Notes under the pieces: generated by a model
The model's database searches: none
The model's input: the letters and a program-made list of their open reading frames with translations, nothing else
What the model was told of the DNA's origin: nothing
Assembly: GCA_035549075.1 (NCBI GenBank)
Contig: DASZRT010000009.1
Span: 221,473-285,472, forward strand
Length of the DNA: 64,000 nucleotides
Direction of reading: 5' to 3'
DNA from: DASZFV01 sp035549075
Lineage (GTDB): Bacteria; Myxococcota_A; Polyangia; Fen-1088
Position numbers and translations under genes: made by a program
In this document: piece by piece, positions 8,319 to 16,695 of the stretch
Layout: the number at the start of each line of letters is the position of its first letter
How positions within the stretch are numbered: the stretch's first letter is position 1

Positions 8319-8905
8319 CAGACGTCCACCGGCTGCCGCGCGAGGCGCACGTCGACCTCGCGCTCGACGTAACGCCACTCTTCGGTCTCACGCAGGCGGC
8401 CCACCAACTCGTCGAAGCGCGCTTCGTCTTCGGCGCGGTAGTCGAACCAGGTCAGGAAGTCGAACGGCTCGCCGAGGTCGCGCGCGTGGTGCAGGCGCCG
8501 CGCGACGGCGGGCAAGTAGCCCATGCCGATCGCCGTGTGGGCCGAGCGTTCCTCGAAGATCGCGCGCCGCTCGTCCTGCGTCAGCGCCCACCACGCCGCC
8601 GACTTCTTGATGGGGATGAGCGCGGCGCGATGCGCGTCGGGCCGGCCCGGCGCCTCTTGCACGGCGACGAGGGCCGTCTTCTCGACGCGCGTGACGTAGC
8701 GCTCGTTGCTGACGACGCCGCGCAAAACCCACGTGCGCGCCGCAGATTCCGTGGGCAGCGCGCCGGCGACGACGTCGAGCCGCGCCGCCGGCGCGAGACC
8801 TTCGCCGCGCACGGTCCGCGTCGACAGCACGCGCCACGGGCCCGCGACGCCACCGACGAAGTGGAACAGCCGATCGAGCGCCCCCGGGACCATGCGGCCC
8901 AACAT
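8318..8905 (-). CDS. Chlorite dismutase-family protein
   Basis: About 195 residues matching the chlorite dismutase-like superfamily: WALTQDERRAIFEERSAHT, then GYLPAVARRLHHARDLG, then EPFDFLTWFDYRAEDE and TEEWRYVEREVDVRL. Many members are not chlorite dismutases; related ones act in haem metabolism or as peroxidases. The His-rich RRLHHARD stretch could hold a haem ligand but I cannot assign it with certainty. Start is ATG 8905 or 8893. It is first in the operon with the reductase and antiporter genes, which suggests a role in oxidative or electrophile stress. Confidence 0.82.
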   Translation of the reverse strand: MLGRMVPGALDRLFHFVGGVAGPWRVLSTRTVRGEGLAPAARLDVVAGALPTESAARTWVLRGVVSNERYVTRVEKTALVAVQEAPGRPDAHRAALIPIKKSAAWWALTQDERRAIFEERSAHTAIGMGYLPAVARRLHHARDLGEPFDFLTWFDYRAEDEARFDELVGRLRETEEWRYVEREVDVRLARQPVDV

Positions 8906-8941
8906 AGCGCGCCGAGCGCCCATTTCATGCATAGTCGGCGC

Positions 8942-10723
8942 ATGACTCGCGAGGGGGCGCCTCCCGCCGCCGCGGACGAGGTGGATGAGGCGTTGGCATG
9001 GCGGAACCGCGTGGCGCTGCGGCTCTTGCGCGCGTTCGCCGCGATCTTCGCGCTCTCGCTCGTGCTGATCGTCGCGACGATGCACGGTCACCGCGAGCGC
9101 ATCGGGCTCATGATCGCCGCGATCGCGGCGCTCGCGATCGTGGGCGTCCCGGCCGTCACGGGCCGGCCGAGCGGCGCGGCGCGCGCGTGGCTCGTGATCG
9201 CGCCGGCGATGGTCGTGCCGATCTTCGGCTTCATGTTCGCGGGTTTTCTGTCGGGACCGGGCGTCTCGCTCACCGTGACGTTGCTGCTCGCGGGCCTGCT
9301 GCTCGGTCCGCGCGCCATGATCGGCCTGACGCTCTTCGCGCTCGCCGCGATCTCGCTGGTGGCGTGGGCCATCGTGACGAAGCACCTGCCGCCCCCCAAC
9401 CCGCACGACCACGACATGACGCTCGCGTTGCCGTGGGCGCGCTCGCTCACCGTGACGTTCCTGGCGATCTCGGTGTTCGGCGGCTCGATGATCGCCGTCG
9501 TCGCGCGCATGGAGCGATCGCTGCGCCTCGCGCGCCAGGAGACGCGGCTGCGCGAGCGGGCCGAGCAGGCGCGCGCCGAGGCCGAGCGCGCCGCGCTCGA
9601 GTCGAAGCAACTCGAGCTCGTGGGCCGCCTCGCCGCGGGCGTCGCGCACGACTTCAACAACAGCCTCACGGTCATCATCGGCAACGCCGAGCTCATCCGG
9701 CATGACCTCGGCGCGCGCGGCGAGGAGCTCGACCTCGCCGAAGGCATCTTGCACTCTTCGCGGCGGCTCGCCGAGCTCACGAAGCAGCTGCTCGCCTACT
9801 CGCGCAAGGCGCGCATGGTGAAGACGCCGATCGATCTGCACGCCGTCGTGCGCGGCACGCTCTCGCTCGTGCGGCGCTCGGCGCACCCGAACCTCGAGAT
9901 CGTCACGCGCCTCGACGCGCCGAGCGCGACGGTGTCGGCCGACGTCACGCTGATCGAGAGCGCGATCCTCAACTTGTTCGTCAACGCCATCGACGCCATG
10001 CCCGACGGCGGCACGCTCACGATCGCGACGACGGCGGTGATCTTGTCGGTCGACGCGGGCGAGGCGAAGGGCATGGCGCCCGGGCCCGCCTTGCGGCTCG
10101 AGGTGCGCGACACGGGCGCCGGCATCGCCCCCGACGTCCTGCCGCACATCTTCGATCCGTTCTTCACGACGAAGCCGGTCGGCGGCGGCACGGGGCTCGG
10201 GCTCGCCGCCGTCGCCGGCACGATCAAGGCGCACGGCGGGAAGGTCGAGGTCGAGAGCGCCGTGGGCGCGGGCGCGACGTTCCGCGTGTTCCTGCCGGCG
10301 GGCGAGCCGCGCGCCGCCGCGACGCCCGCGCCGATCGAAGAGGCCGTGCGCGGCGACGGGCACATCCTGCTCGTCGAGGACGACGCCATGGTGAGCCTCA
10401 CGGCGGTCGCGACGCTCGAATCGCTCGGTTACCGCGTCACGCGCGCCGCCGACGGCGAGGCGGCGACCGAGCTCGTGCGCGCGCAGCCGCGCGGGTTCGA
10501 TCTCGTGCTGCTCGATCTGCGCATGCCTGGGTGGAGCGGCGAAGAGACCTTCACGCGCATGCGCGCGATCGTGCCGGCGCTCAAGGTGCTCGTGTGGTCG
10601 GGCTACGCCGCCGAGCAAGACGTCGGCGGCATGCTCGCGCGCGGCGCCGTCGGCTTCGTTCAGAAGCCGTACCGCGTCGCCGAGCTGTCGCGCGCGATCG
10701 CGCGCGCCCTGGGCAAACGTTAA
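8942..10723 (+). CDS. Membrane-bound hybrid sensor histidine kinase with C-terminal receiver
   Basis: 593 residues from ATG 8942. About six hydrophobic segments fill residues 25-195, followed by a Glu/Arg/Ala coiled-coil linker, then HisKA with H-box LAAGVAHDFNNSLTVIIGN, N-box NLFVNAIDAMPDGG, and ATPase G boxes DTGAGIAPDVLPHIFDPFF and GGGTGLGL. A receiver domain fills the last 125 residues with phospho-acceptor Asp in LVLLDLRMPG and Lys in FVQKPYR. No output domain is present, so phosphotransfer to a separate regulator is expected. It is divergent from the Kef operon (36 bp between the starts), and a regulatory link is possible but unproven. Long frames on the opposite strand are shadows. Confidence 0.95.
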   Translation: MTREGAPPAAADEVDEALAWRNRVALRLLRAFAAIFALSLVLIVATMHGHRERIGLMIAAIAALAIVGVPAVTGRPSGAARAWLVIAPAMVVPIFGFMFAGFLSGPGVSLTVTLLLAGLLLGPRAMIGLTLFALAAISLVAWAIVTKHLPPPNPHDHDMTLALPWARSLTVTFLAISVFGGSMIAVVARMERSLRLARQETRLRERAEQARAEAERAALESKQLELVGRLAAGVAHDFNNSLTVIIGNAELIRHDLGARGEELDLAEGILHSSRRLAELTKQLLAYSRKARMVKTPIDLHAVVRGTLSLVRRSAHPNLEIVTRLDAPSATVSADVTLIESAILNLFVNAIDAMPDGGTLTIATTAVILSVDAGEAKGMAPGPALRLEVRDTGAGIAPDVLPHIFDPFFTTKPVGGGTGLGLAAVAGTIKAHGGKVEVESAVGAGATFRVFLPAGEPRAAATPAPIEEAVRGDGHILLVEDDAMVSLTAVATLESLGYRVTRAADGEAATELVRAQPRGFDLVLLDLRMPGWSGEETFTRMRAIVPALKVLVWSGYAAEQDVGGMLARGAVGFVQKPYRVAELSRAIARALGKR

Positions 10724-11490
10724 TCAGAGCGCGGGATGCCGCAGGCGATCGGGTTGCCGAGCTTCGCGTCGGTGCCCGAGTAGATCACGACCGCGTGCAA
10801 ATCGACGTCGGTCGCGGCGTCGCCCGTGCCGATTGTCCAATAGCCGACCGACGGCTCTTTGAACGTCGCCATGCCGCCGTTGCCGCCGTTGCAGGTGATC
10901 GTGCCGAGGCCGTCGCCCTTGGGCGACCACGATGCGCCGGCCATGGTGCCGTCTTCCTGGCAGTTGGCGTTCACCGTCAAGTGGAACGCATGCGCACCCG
11001 TCTGGCAGTTCTTCGCCATGAGCGTGAGCGTGATGACGCCCGTCGCGTCGGCCATGAACGTGGCCGTGCCCATGACGCCGTCGCCGTTCGACTGTGAGAT
11101 CTGCGCGACGGCAGTCGTCTTGCCGGCGCCCGTCGCGCCGCCGGTCGCCGTCGAACCACCGGCGCCGGTCGTCCCGCCCGTCGACGATGAACCACCCGTT
11201 CCCGTCGTGCCGCCCGTCGAGCCCGTGGTCCCGCCCGTCGAGCCGGTGACGCCGCCCGTGGCCGTCGAACCGCCGGTTCCGGTCGTGCCGCCCGTCGACG
11301 TCGAACCGCCGGTTCCCGTCGTGCCGCCCGTCGAGCCCGTGGTCCCGCCCGTCGACGACGAGCCGCCATCCCCACCATGGCCGCCGCCACCCGACGGCGA
11401 GCCCGAGCCGCCGCCGCAACCGATCGCGAGCAGCACGATGAAGACAGACGACGACACCACCGAGACCGATCGCAGACCGCGTGCGCGCAT
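10720..11490 (-). CDS. Lipoprotein with Gly/Thr/Ser repeat spacer and degenerate Cu/Zn-SOD-like domain
   Basis: 256 residues. A signal peptide with a lipobox-like LLAIGCGGG is followed by about 85 residues of GGTTG, GGSTSTGG and similar repeats, then a domain of about 135 residues resembling SodC (GTATFM, GAHAFHLTVNANC, GDGLGTITC, a C-terminal IACGI that could pair with the earlier Cys). Compared with active Cu/Zn superoxide dismutases the FHxH site reads FHLT, the Zn-loop histidines are missing and the late Cu ligand position is Tyr (AVVIYSG), so catalysis is unlikely. It converges on the histidine kinase gene with overlapping stop codons. A cell-surface binding or scaffold role is one guess. 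Confidence 0.75.
   Translation of the reverse strand: MRARGLRSVSVVSSSVFIVLLAIGCGGGSGSPSGGGGHGGDGGSSSTGGTTGSTGGTTGTGGSTSTGGTTGTGGSTATGGVTGSTGGTTGSTGGTTGTGGSSSTGGTTGAGGSTATGGATGAGKTTAVAQISQSNGDGVMGTATFMADATGVITLTLMAKNCQTGAHAFHLTVNANCQEDGTMAGASWSPKGDGLGTITCNGGNGGMATFKEPSVGYWTIGTGDAATDVDLHAVVIYSGTDAKLGNPIACGIPRSD
11137..11394 (-). repeat. Coding tandem repeat for Gly/Thr/Ser linker
   Basis: Imperfect short units encoding GGTTG, GGSTSTGG and GGTTGSTGG repeat in frame for about 85 codons. The DNA is visibly repetitive (CCGCCCGTCGA-type units), so length variation between strains is expected. It separates the lipid anchor from the folded domain. Confidence 0.85.
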
Positions 11491-11568
11491 GACGCCTCCC
11501 TGTTGCGCCGCACTCTAGTCGCGCGGCCGGGGGCGGCGTTGCGCGCGCGCCCACACGAAAGCAACAAC

Positions 11569-13035
11569 TCAACCAGCTTGGACGACGCCGCGGGCGAGCG
11601 CTTGGCGCACGACGCGCAAGATCGGCTCGCGCGCGGCGCCCGAGGGCGCGCGCATCGTCTCGACGGCCGTGCGGACGTCGGGCGCGTCGGCCAGCGTCGT
11701 CGCGACGGCGGCCGTGAGCTCGTCGAGAGTCAGCGTGGGCCACGGCGAGGCCGCATCGAACCGCAGCTGAAAGCGCGGCGACCCACCTTCGTTTGGCTGT
11801 CGACGAAAGGTCGAGCCCGCGGGCCAACGAAGGCGCGCCGCGAGGAGCGCGTCGTCGGGCCCCGCGGCGAGGCGCTGCGCGCGAAGCGTCGCCTCGACGT
11901 GCGCGGCGTCCAAACGGGAGATCGCGACGCCGGGAAACGACGCCGACCAACCCGGTCCGCTCGAAGGCCGCTCGACGACGATCGCCGCGAGCGAAAACCC
12001 CGTCACGCCGAGCGCGCCGACGTGCTCGCGCAGCGCGATCGCGTCGGCGTCGAACGCGGCGTCGAGCGTCGGGTGCTCCTGCGCTGAGCACAGCGTGCAC
12101 CAGTCGTCGACGTCAAACGGCGGCCCCGCGAAGATCGTGACGCCGAGGTTCGCGTCACCAATCGCCTTCGCGGCGCGCGCTTCGAGCGCGTCGCCCTCCG
12201 GACGGTCGAAGGTGGGCCACGTCGACAGCACGAAGGCACGCCCGCCCGGCGCGAGCGCGGCCGGCACGCCTGCGAGCACACGACGCGCGAGCTCGTCACC
12301 GCGCGCGCCGCCGTGCAGGTACGTCGTCTCCGTGGCGCTCGACGGACGCGGCACGAACGGCGGCTGCGCGACGACGAGCTCGAACGTCTCGCCCGCGACG
12401 GGCGCGAACAGATCACCTGCGCGCCAATCGACGGCGCGCCCGGCGAGCGCGGCGCTGACGCGCGCGAAGGCGAGAGCGCGCGCGTTGACGTCGGTGCCGA
12501 CGACGCGCGCGGCGTGCGGCGCGCGCAACAACGCGAGCGTGCCCGCGCCGCAGCCGAGGTCGAGCGCCGACGCGACGGGCGCGAGCGGCCGCGCGATGCG
12601 CGCGAGCTCCGCCGTCGTCGCGCCCGGTCCCATCACGGCGTCGGGCCCGCCGCCTTCGAGGCGATCGGAGAGCACGAGCACGTCGTCGGCGTAGGCGAAC
12701 CGAAACGGACAGACGACGTCGCCGCCCGTGCGTACGAGCAAGCCGACCTCGAGCGCGCCCGCGAACGACGAACCGAGCGCGCGCGTCGCCGAAGCTTCAT
12801 CGACGGGCTCACCGACGAAGAACGAGCGCAGCGCGATCGCGGCGTCGTCGGCGCGCTGGCGGAGGTGCCACGCGACGAGCGGATGCCGCGGCAGCGCCGA
12901 GGCCTCACGCCCCACGCGCAGCGATTCGGCCGCATGTCCGGGCGAGACGCCGATCGCGCGCAGCCGCTCGACGAGCGCGCCCCACCCGCTCCACGCGACG
13001 AGGCGCACGAGACCATCGTCGTCGGGGTTCGTCAC
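11569..13035 (-). CDS. SAM-dependent methyltransferase (HemK/RsmC-like fold), 488 aa
   Basis: Residues 1-160 form an N-terminal extension with a probable winged-helix-like region. A class I methyltransferase domain follows with motif I ALDLGCGAGTLAL, acidic motif VVGTDVNARAL, and motif IV VVAQPPFVPRPS (the NPPY-type site of N-methyltransferases that act on amide or base nitrogen). The C-terminal 150 residues have no recognised domain. Target is unknown; by motif IV it could modify glutamine side chains or nucleic acid bases. Start GTG 13035; the small gene upstream begins at 13365 with 12 bp between its stop and this start, so the genes may be co-transcribed. Confidence 0.85.
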   Translation of the reverse strand: MTNPDDDGLVRLVAWSGWGALVERLRAIGVSPGHAAESLRVGREASALPRHPLVAWHLRQRADDAAIALRSFFVGEPVDEASATRALGSSFAGALEVGLLVRTGGDVVCPFRFAYADDVLVLSDRLEGGGPDAVMGPGATTAELARIARPLAPVASALDLGCGAGTLALLRAPHAARVVGTDVNARALAFARVSAALAGRAVDWRAGDLFAPVAGETFELVVAQPPFVPRPSSATETTYLHGGARGDELARRVLAGVPAALAPGGRAFVLSTWPTFDRPEGDALEARAAKAIGDANLGVTIFAGPPFDVDDWCTLCSAQEHPTLDAAFDADAIALREHVGALGVTGFSLAAIVVERPSSGPGWSASFPGVAISRLDAAHVEATLRAQRLAAGPDDALLAARLRWPAGSTFRRQPNEGGSPRFQLRFDAASPWPTLTLDELTAAVATTLADAPDVRTAVETMRAPSGAAREPILRVVRQALARGVVQAG

Positions 13036-13047
13036 CCCACGAACGTA

Positions 13048-13365
13048 TCAGCGCTTGCGGGTCTCGGCGATCGTCTCGAGCGGCACGACCTCGACGCGGC
13101 CACCGCCCACGCGCCGGGTCTCCTCCGTGTAGCGCTTGAACCAGGCCTGCTCGTTGAGCACCTTCGCCGCCTCGTCGTCGGCCGGCTCGGCCAGGTGGTA
13201 GTACGCCTCGCCGTCGCGCGCCTTCATGCAGCGGTAGGCGATGCGCCCGCCCAGCACGGGGTCGGCGTCGATCCCCGCGATGAACGCCTCGACGGCGCGG
13301 TGCCAATCTTCGACGGACCCCGTCGCGGGATCGCGCGTGTACTTGATGAGGAACCGCTTCGTCAT
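13048..13365 (-). CDS. Small conserved protein (105 aa), dimeric alpha-beta barrel-like
   Basis: No firm family. Composition and the pattern FLIKYTRDPATGSVEDW, with a C-terminal VEVVPLETIAE strand, suggest a small ferredoxin-like or ABM-type fold. One Cys (AYRCMKARDG). ATG 13365 has GGGAGG upstream (13375-13380 on the minus strand), a good ribosome site. It lies between the SDR gene and the methyltransferase gene on the same strand, 14 bp after the SDR stop. Confidence 0.65.
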   Translation of the reverse strand: MTKRFLIKYTRDPATGSVEDWHRAVEAFIAGIDADPVLGGRIAYRCMKARDGEAYYHLAEPADDEAAKVLNEQAWFKRYTEETRRVGGGRVEVVPLETIAETRKR

Positions 13366-13379
13366 CGTCGTCGCCTCCC

Positions 13380-14180
13380 TCAGATTTGAAAGCCGAACCG
13401 CGTGACGCGCTCGTTGAGGCGCGACGGCAGCAACCAGCGCAGGAACGTGAAGATGCGCGCCTCGGGCGTCAGCAGCGTGCGCAGCGGCGGGTTGCGCTTC
13501 GCGACGAGACGGCCCACGGCCGCGCCCACGACGGCGGGGCCCGGCGCGCGGCGCTCGAAGCCCCTCATGACGCCGAGGGCGGCGCCGCGGCGCACGTCGT
13601 ACTCGGCCATCTCACGCGCATGGGGCTGCGCGTAGAACGGCGTCTTGATGGCGCCCGGCTCGACCAGGCACACGCGCACGCCGAACGGCGCGACCTCGTG
13701 GCGCAACGTCTCCATCAGGCCCTCGACGGCGAATTTGCTGGCGTTGTAGTGGCCCCAGAACGGCGCCGGCACGCGCCCCGCGAGCGAGCTGATCGTGACG
13801 ATCGTGCCGGCACGCCGCGCGCGCATCTGGGGCAGCACGGCGCGCGTCATGCGCACGACGCCGAAGTAGTTGGTGTCGAACAGCGCGCGCGCCTCGTCGG
13901 GCGTCGCCTCTTCGACGGCGCCGGCGAGCAAGTAGCCCGCGTTGTTGACGAGCACGTCGATGTGGCCCGCGCGCGCGCCGACGTCGGCGACGCACGCGTC
14001 GACCGAAGCCTGATCGCCGACGTCGAGCGCCACCGGCTCGACGCCCTCACCCATCTCCACGGCCTTGCGGCTCGTCCCGAACACGCGCAGCCCGCGCCGC
14101 ACGAGCTCGGCCGCGATCGCGGCGCCGATGCCCGACGACGCGCCCGTCACGAGCGCGACGCGCCTCTTGTCCTCGCCCAT
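13380..14180 (-). CDS. Short-chain dehydrogenase/reductase
   Basis: 266 residues from ATG 14180. Classical SDR: TGASSGIG for the dinucleotide, NNAGY, catalytic Ser in TISSLAGR and YNASK (Tyr, Lys). A longer frame from 14216 exists, but the conserved N-terminus starts at 14180. Substrate cannot be inferred. It is divergent from a MarR regulator gene starting at 14266, with a perfect 12-bp palindrome between them, so repression by that MarR protein and induction by a ligand or substrate is likely. Confidence 0.92.
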   Translation of the reverse strand: MGEDKRRVALVTGASSGIGAAIAAELVRRGLRVFGTSRKAVEMGEGVEPVALDVGDQASVDACVADVGARAGHIDVLVNNAGYLLAGAVEEATPDEARALFDTNYFGVVRMTRAVLPQMRARRAGTIVTISSLAGRVPAPFWGHYNASKFAVEGLMETLRHEVAPFGVRVCLVEPGAIKTPFYAQPHAREMAEYDVRRGAALGVMRGFERRAPGPAVVGAAVGRLVAKRNPPLRTLLTPEARIFTFLRWLLPSRLNERVTRFGFQI

Positions 14181-14250
14181 GACGGCCCCCTTCTCGACGA
14201 CGCCCGCGTTCCCCATAATCGGGTCTGCATGGTCGCCGTCCTCTTAATAG

Positions 14251-14262
14251 GTGTACGTACAC
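14251..14262. promoter_or_regulatory. Palindromic operator candidate (MarR site)
   Basis: GTGTACGTACAC is a perfect 12-bp palindrome sitting 3 bp before the ATG of the marR-like gene and about 70 bp from the divergent SDR start. MarR proteins bind palindromes of this type in such divergent regions. It also explains why a GTG-started longer frame at 14251 should not be taken as the gene start. Confidence 0.65.
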
Positions 14263-14265
14263 GCA

Positions 14266-14796
14266 ATGTCAAGTGACGGGCTCGTCACGGCCGCGGCGTC
14301 GCTGCGGATCGCGCAGCGCTGCGGTTTCTTCCGGCTGCGGCGCGCGTCGCGCGTCGTCGCCAAGCGCATCGAGGCCGCCTTCGAGAACGAGGAGCTGTCG
14401 CCGCACCAGCTCTTCATCTTGTTGGGCCTTCAGCTGACGGAGGGCGCGCGGCTGCGCGATCTCGCCGACCTGCTGGGGCTCGACCACTCGACGCTGAGCC
14501 GCACGATCGCGCCGCTCGTCGCGCGCGGCTGGATCCGCGAGGCGGCCGGCCCCGCCGACGCGCGCACGACGCCGCTCGAGCTCACCGACTCGGGCCGCCG
14601 CGAGGCCACGAAGGCCGCCCGTGCATGGGAGCGCTTCCAGTCGGAGCTCGAAGGGTCGCTCGGCGAGGCGCGCTGGACGCGGCTCGCGCGCGACCTCGAC
14701 GCCGTGATCGCGCTCGACGTTGCCGAAACGCCACCGTCAAAACCCCGACGTTCTCGCTCCGCTGACAAACGCGAAATGAAGAAACGACCGAAGTGA
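14266..14796 (+). CDS. MarR-family transcriptional regulator
   Basis: 176 residues. The winged helix lies in the middle: GARLRDLADLLGLDHSTLSR as helix-turn-helix, then the wing PADARTTPLELTDSGRR. N- and C-terminal helices (FFRLRRASRVVAKRIEAAF; the last 60 residues) form the usual dimer interface, and the tail is very basic (KPRRSRSADKREMKKRPK). Divergent from the SDR gene with the palindrome GTGTACGTACAC between them, hence probable autoregulator and SDR regulator. Confidence 0.92.
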   Translation: MSSDGLVTAAASLRIAQRCGFFRLRRASRVVAKRIEAAFENEELSPHQLFILLGLQLTEGARLRDLADLLGLDHSTLSRTIAPLVARGWIREAAGPADARTTPLELTDSGRREATKAARAWERFQSELEGSLGEARWTRLARDLDAVIALDVAETPPSKPRRSRSADKREMKKRPK

Positions 14797-14848
14797 AACA
14801 GCTTCCTTCCGTCGCCTGCGTGAAAATCGAAGGTGAGGAGGGCGATTC

Positions 14849-15322
14849 ATGATCGAGCTCGGAGGGTACGCGGACGAGGACATCACATCGTCGGACGCCC
14901 TGCGGACGGCGATTCTGTCGGAGCACGAGCGGCTGCGGACGCTGCTCAGCGAGACGGCGGGGCGCGCGGCCGCCATGACGGGATCGGCCTTCGATCTCGA
15001 CGAGCTGCGGGCCTGGGCGCGCTCGTTCTACGTCGCGCTCGAGGAGCATTTGACGTTCGAGGCGCGGGCATTCCCACCGGCGCTCCGTGACGTCATCGGG
15101 TGGGGCTCCGTGCTGCAGGCGCAAATAGAGGAGACGCACGCGCGACAGCGCGAGACGCTGGCGCGCGCGCGACTGCGACCTCCCGAGGTGCTCTCGGCCG
15201 AGGAGCTGGCCGGCAACCTGCGCGTCCTCGCGACGGATCTGCTGTCGGACATCGAGCGCGAGGACGCGGCGCTCCTGCACGCCGACCTCGACGCCATCGC
15301 GACCGACGGCACCGGCGGCTAA
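14849..15322 (+). CDS. Hemerythrin-like (HHE cation-binding) protein
   Basis: 157 residues, mostly helical. Putative metal ligands occur in helix pattern LSEHERLRTLL, LEEHLTFEARAFPPAL, IEETHARQRETL and DIEREDAALLHADL, matching the four-helix HHE arrangement. Members bind a di-iron centre and sense or buffer oxygen, NO or iron. ATG 14849 has GAGGAGGG upstream. The stop overlaps that of the converging DprE1-like gene by 4 bp. Proximity to bfd/bfr about 1.4 kb away fits an iron or redox neighbourhood. Confidence 0.7.
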   Translation: MIELGGYADEDITSSDALRTAILSEHERLRTLLSETAGRAAAMTGSAFDLDELRAWARSFYVALEEHLTFEARAFPPALRDVIGWGSVLQAQIEETHARQRETLARARLRPPEVLSAEELAGNLRVLATDLLSDIEREDAALLHADLDAIATDGTGG

Positions 15323-16659
15323 GCGGGAACCAAGCCCACGCGGCGCCCGAGATCCGACGTGAACACGTTGGTCGGGTCGAACTTCGCTTTGAGCGCGAGC
15401 CAACGATCGACAGAGCCCGGGTACATCGCGCGGAACGTCGCCGCGTCGAGGTACGAGTCTTTGCCCAAATACACGCGCCCGCCCGCTTCGAGCACCATGG
15501 CGTCGAGCCGCTTGAGCAGCGCGACCGTGTTGGCGCGAATCGGGAAATCGATCGCGAACGTGGTGCCCTCGCGCGGGAACGACAGCACGCCGCCGCTCTC
15601 CTTGCCGAAGCGCTTGAGCACGTTGAGGAACGGCAGCTCGCCCGACTGCAGGATCGTCGCCAGGATCTCGCGCATGCGGCGCAGCCCGTCGGCGAACGGG
15701 ATCACGAACTGGTACTGCGCGAAGCCGCGGTGCCCGTAGCCGCGGTTCCAGTGCGCGATCTTGTCGAGCGGGTAAAAGAAGCCTTCGTAGTGCCCGAACG
15801 CGGGCGTGCCGCGCTGGATCTTCTGGATGACGGCGTTGACGGCGCGGATCGTGAGCGGGTTGAGCGTCGCCTCGGGCAGCTCGAAGGGAACGTCGAGCTT
15901 GGGCGGGCCCGACACGCGCAGCGGCTCCGTGGCCAGCGCGGCCGGCAATTCGGCGCGCGTCGCGTGCTCGCCCGCCGCGAGCACGCCGCGGCCGAGGCGC
16001 GCGCCCGTGGCCATGACGTCGAGCGTCGCCACCGAGTACGAGAACGCGCGGTCGCTCTCCTCGAGCGCCGCGAGCATGCCTTCCAGATCGTTCACGGCGA
16101 CGGCCTTCTGCCGGAAGTACGTCGTCTCGATCTTGCGCAGGCGCAGCCGCGCCGTGAGCACGACGCCCAGCAAGCCCATGCCGCCGAACGTGCCCCAGAA
16201 CAAATCGGCGTTCTCGTCGCGGCTCGCGCGCACGATCTCGCCGCTCGCGAGCAAGACGCCGATCTCGTCGACGCACGCGCTGAAGCAGCCCTGCGCGTGG
16301 TGCGCCTTGCCGTGCACGTCGTTGGCGATGCAGCCGCCCACCGTCACGAACTTCGTGCCCGGCGTGATCATCGGGAACCAGCCGCGTGGCGCGAAGTCGG
16401 CGATGATTTGTTCCAGCGACAGGCCCGCCTCGCACGTGAGCGTGCCCGTGGCGTCGTCGAAGGCCAGCACGCGATCGAGGCGCGCGAGGCCCAGCACGCG
16501 GCGACCGGCGTTGAGCGCGGCGTCGCCGTAGCTGCGCCCGAGGCCGCGCGCGATCGTGCCCTCACGATCGACGAGCTTGGCGACCTCGCGCGGCAGCTCC
16601 GGCTCGCGCAGGACGCAGTCGGCGCGCAGGTTCGCGCCCCAACCGGAGAGCGTCGTCAT
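15319..16659 (-). CDS. DprE1-like FAD-linked oxidoreductase
   Basis: About 446 residues. FAD-binding PCMH domain at the N-terminus (LSGWG opening, GLGRSYGDAALN, ITPGTKFVTVGGCIANDVHG) and a substrate domain ending KDSYLDAATFRAMYPG and FTSDLGRRVGL, the arrangement of decaprenylphosphoryl-ribose 2'-oxidase DprE1. In mycobacteria DprE1 with DprE2 makes decaprenylphosphoryl arabinose. No DprE2-like SDR is adjacent. The position of the benzothiazinone-reactive Cys in M. tuberculosis DprE1 (NICVDFPI) reads TFAIDFPI here, that is Ala. Start is ATG 16659, with an alternative GTG 16671. Confidence 0.85.
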   Translation of the reverse strand: MTTLSGWGANLRADCVLREPELPREVAKLVDREGTIARGLGRSYGDAALNAGRRVLGLARLDRVLAFDDATGTLTCEAGLSLEQIIADFAPRGWFPMITPGTKFVTVGGCIANDVHGKAHHAQGCFSACVDEIGVLLASGEIVRASRDENADLFWGTFGGMGLLGVVLTARLRLRKIETTYFRQKAVAVNDLEGMLAALEESDRAFSYSVATLDVMATGARLGRGVLAAGEHATRAELPAALATEPLRVSGPPKLDVPFELPEATLNPLTIRAVNAVIQKIQRGTPAFGHYEGFFYPLDKIAHWNRGYGHRGFAQYQFVIPFADGLRRMREILATILQSGELPFLNVLKRFGKESGGVLSFPREGTTFAIDFPIRANTVALLKRLDAMVLEAGGRVYLGKDSYLDAATFRAMYPGSVDRWLALKAKFDPTNVFTSDLGRRVGLVPA

Positions 16660-16695
16660 CGAGGCGGACACGAGGCCGTCAGCTTAGCGCGACCG

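Noticed and set aside
8318..10618. 766-codon minus-strand frame across the histidine kinase gene
   Set aside because: Only its last 190 or so codons (the chlorite dismutase-like part) are real; the rest is the antisense of a clear histidine kinase and is His/Arg/Asp-rich noise.
11137..11394. Short regular repeats that could suggest a CRISPR array
   Set aside because: Units are in frame within a lipoprotein gene, lack unique spacers of constant length, and no cas gene is nearby.
13380..14216. Longer SDR start at 14216
   Set aside because: The extra residues run into the divergent regulatory region; the conserved nucleotide-binding start fits ATG 14180.
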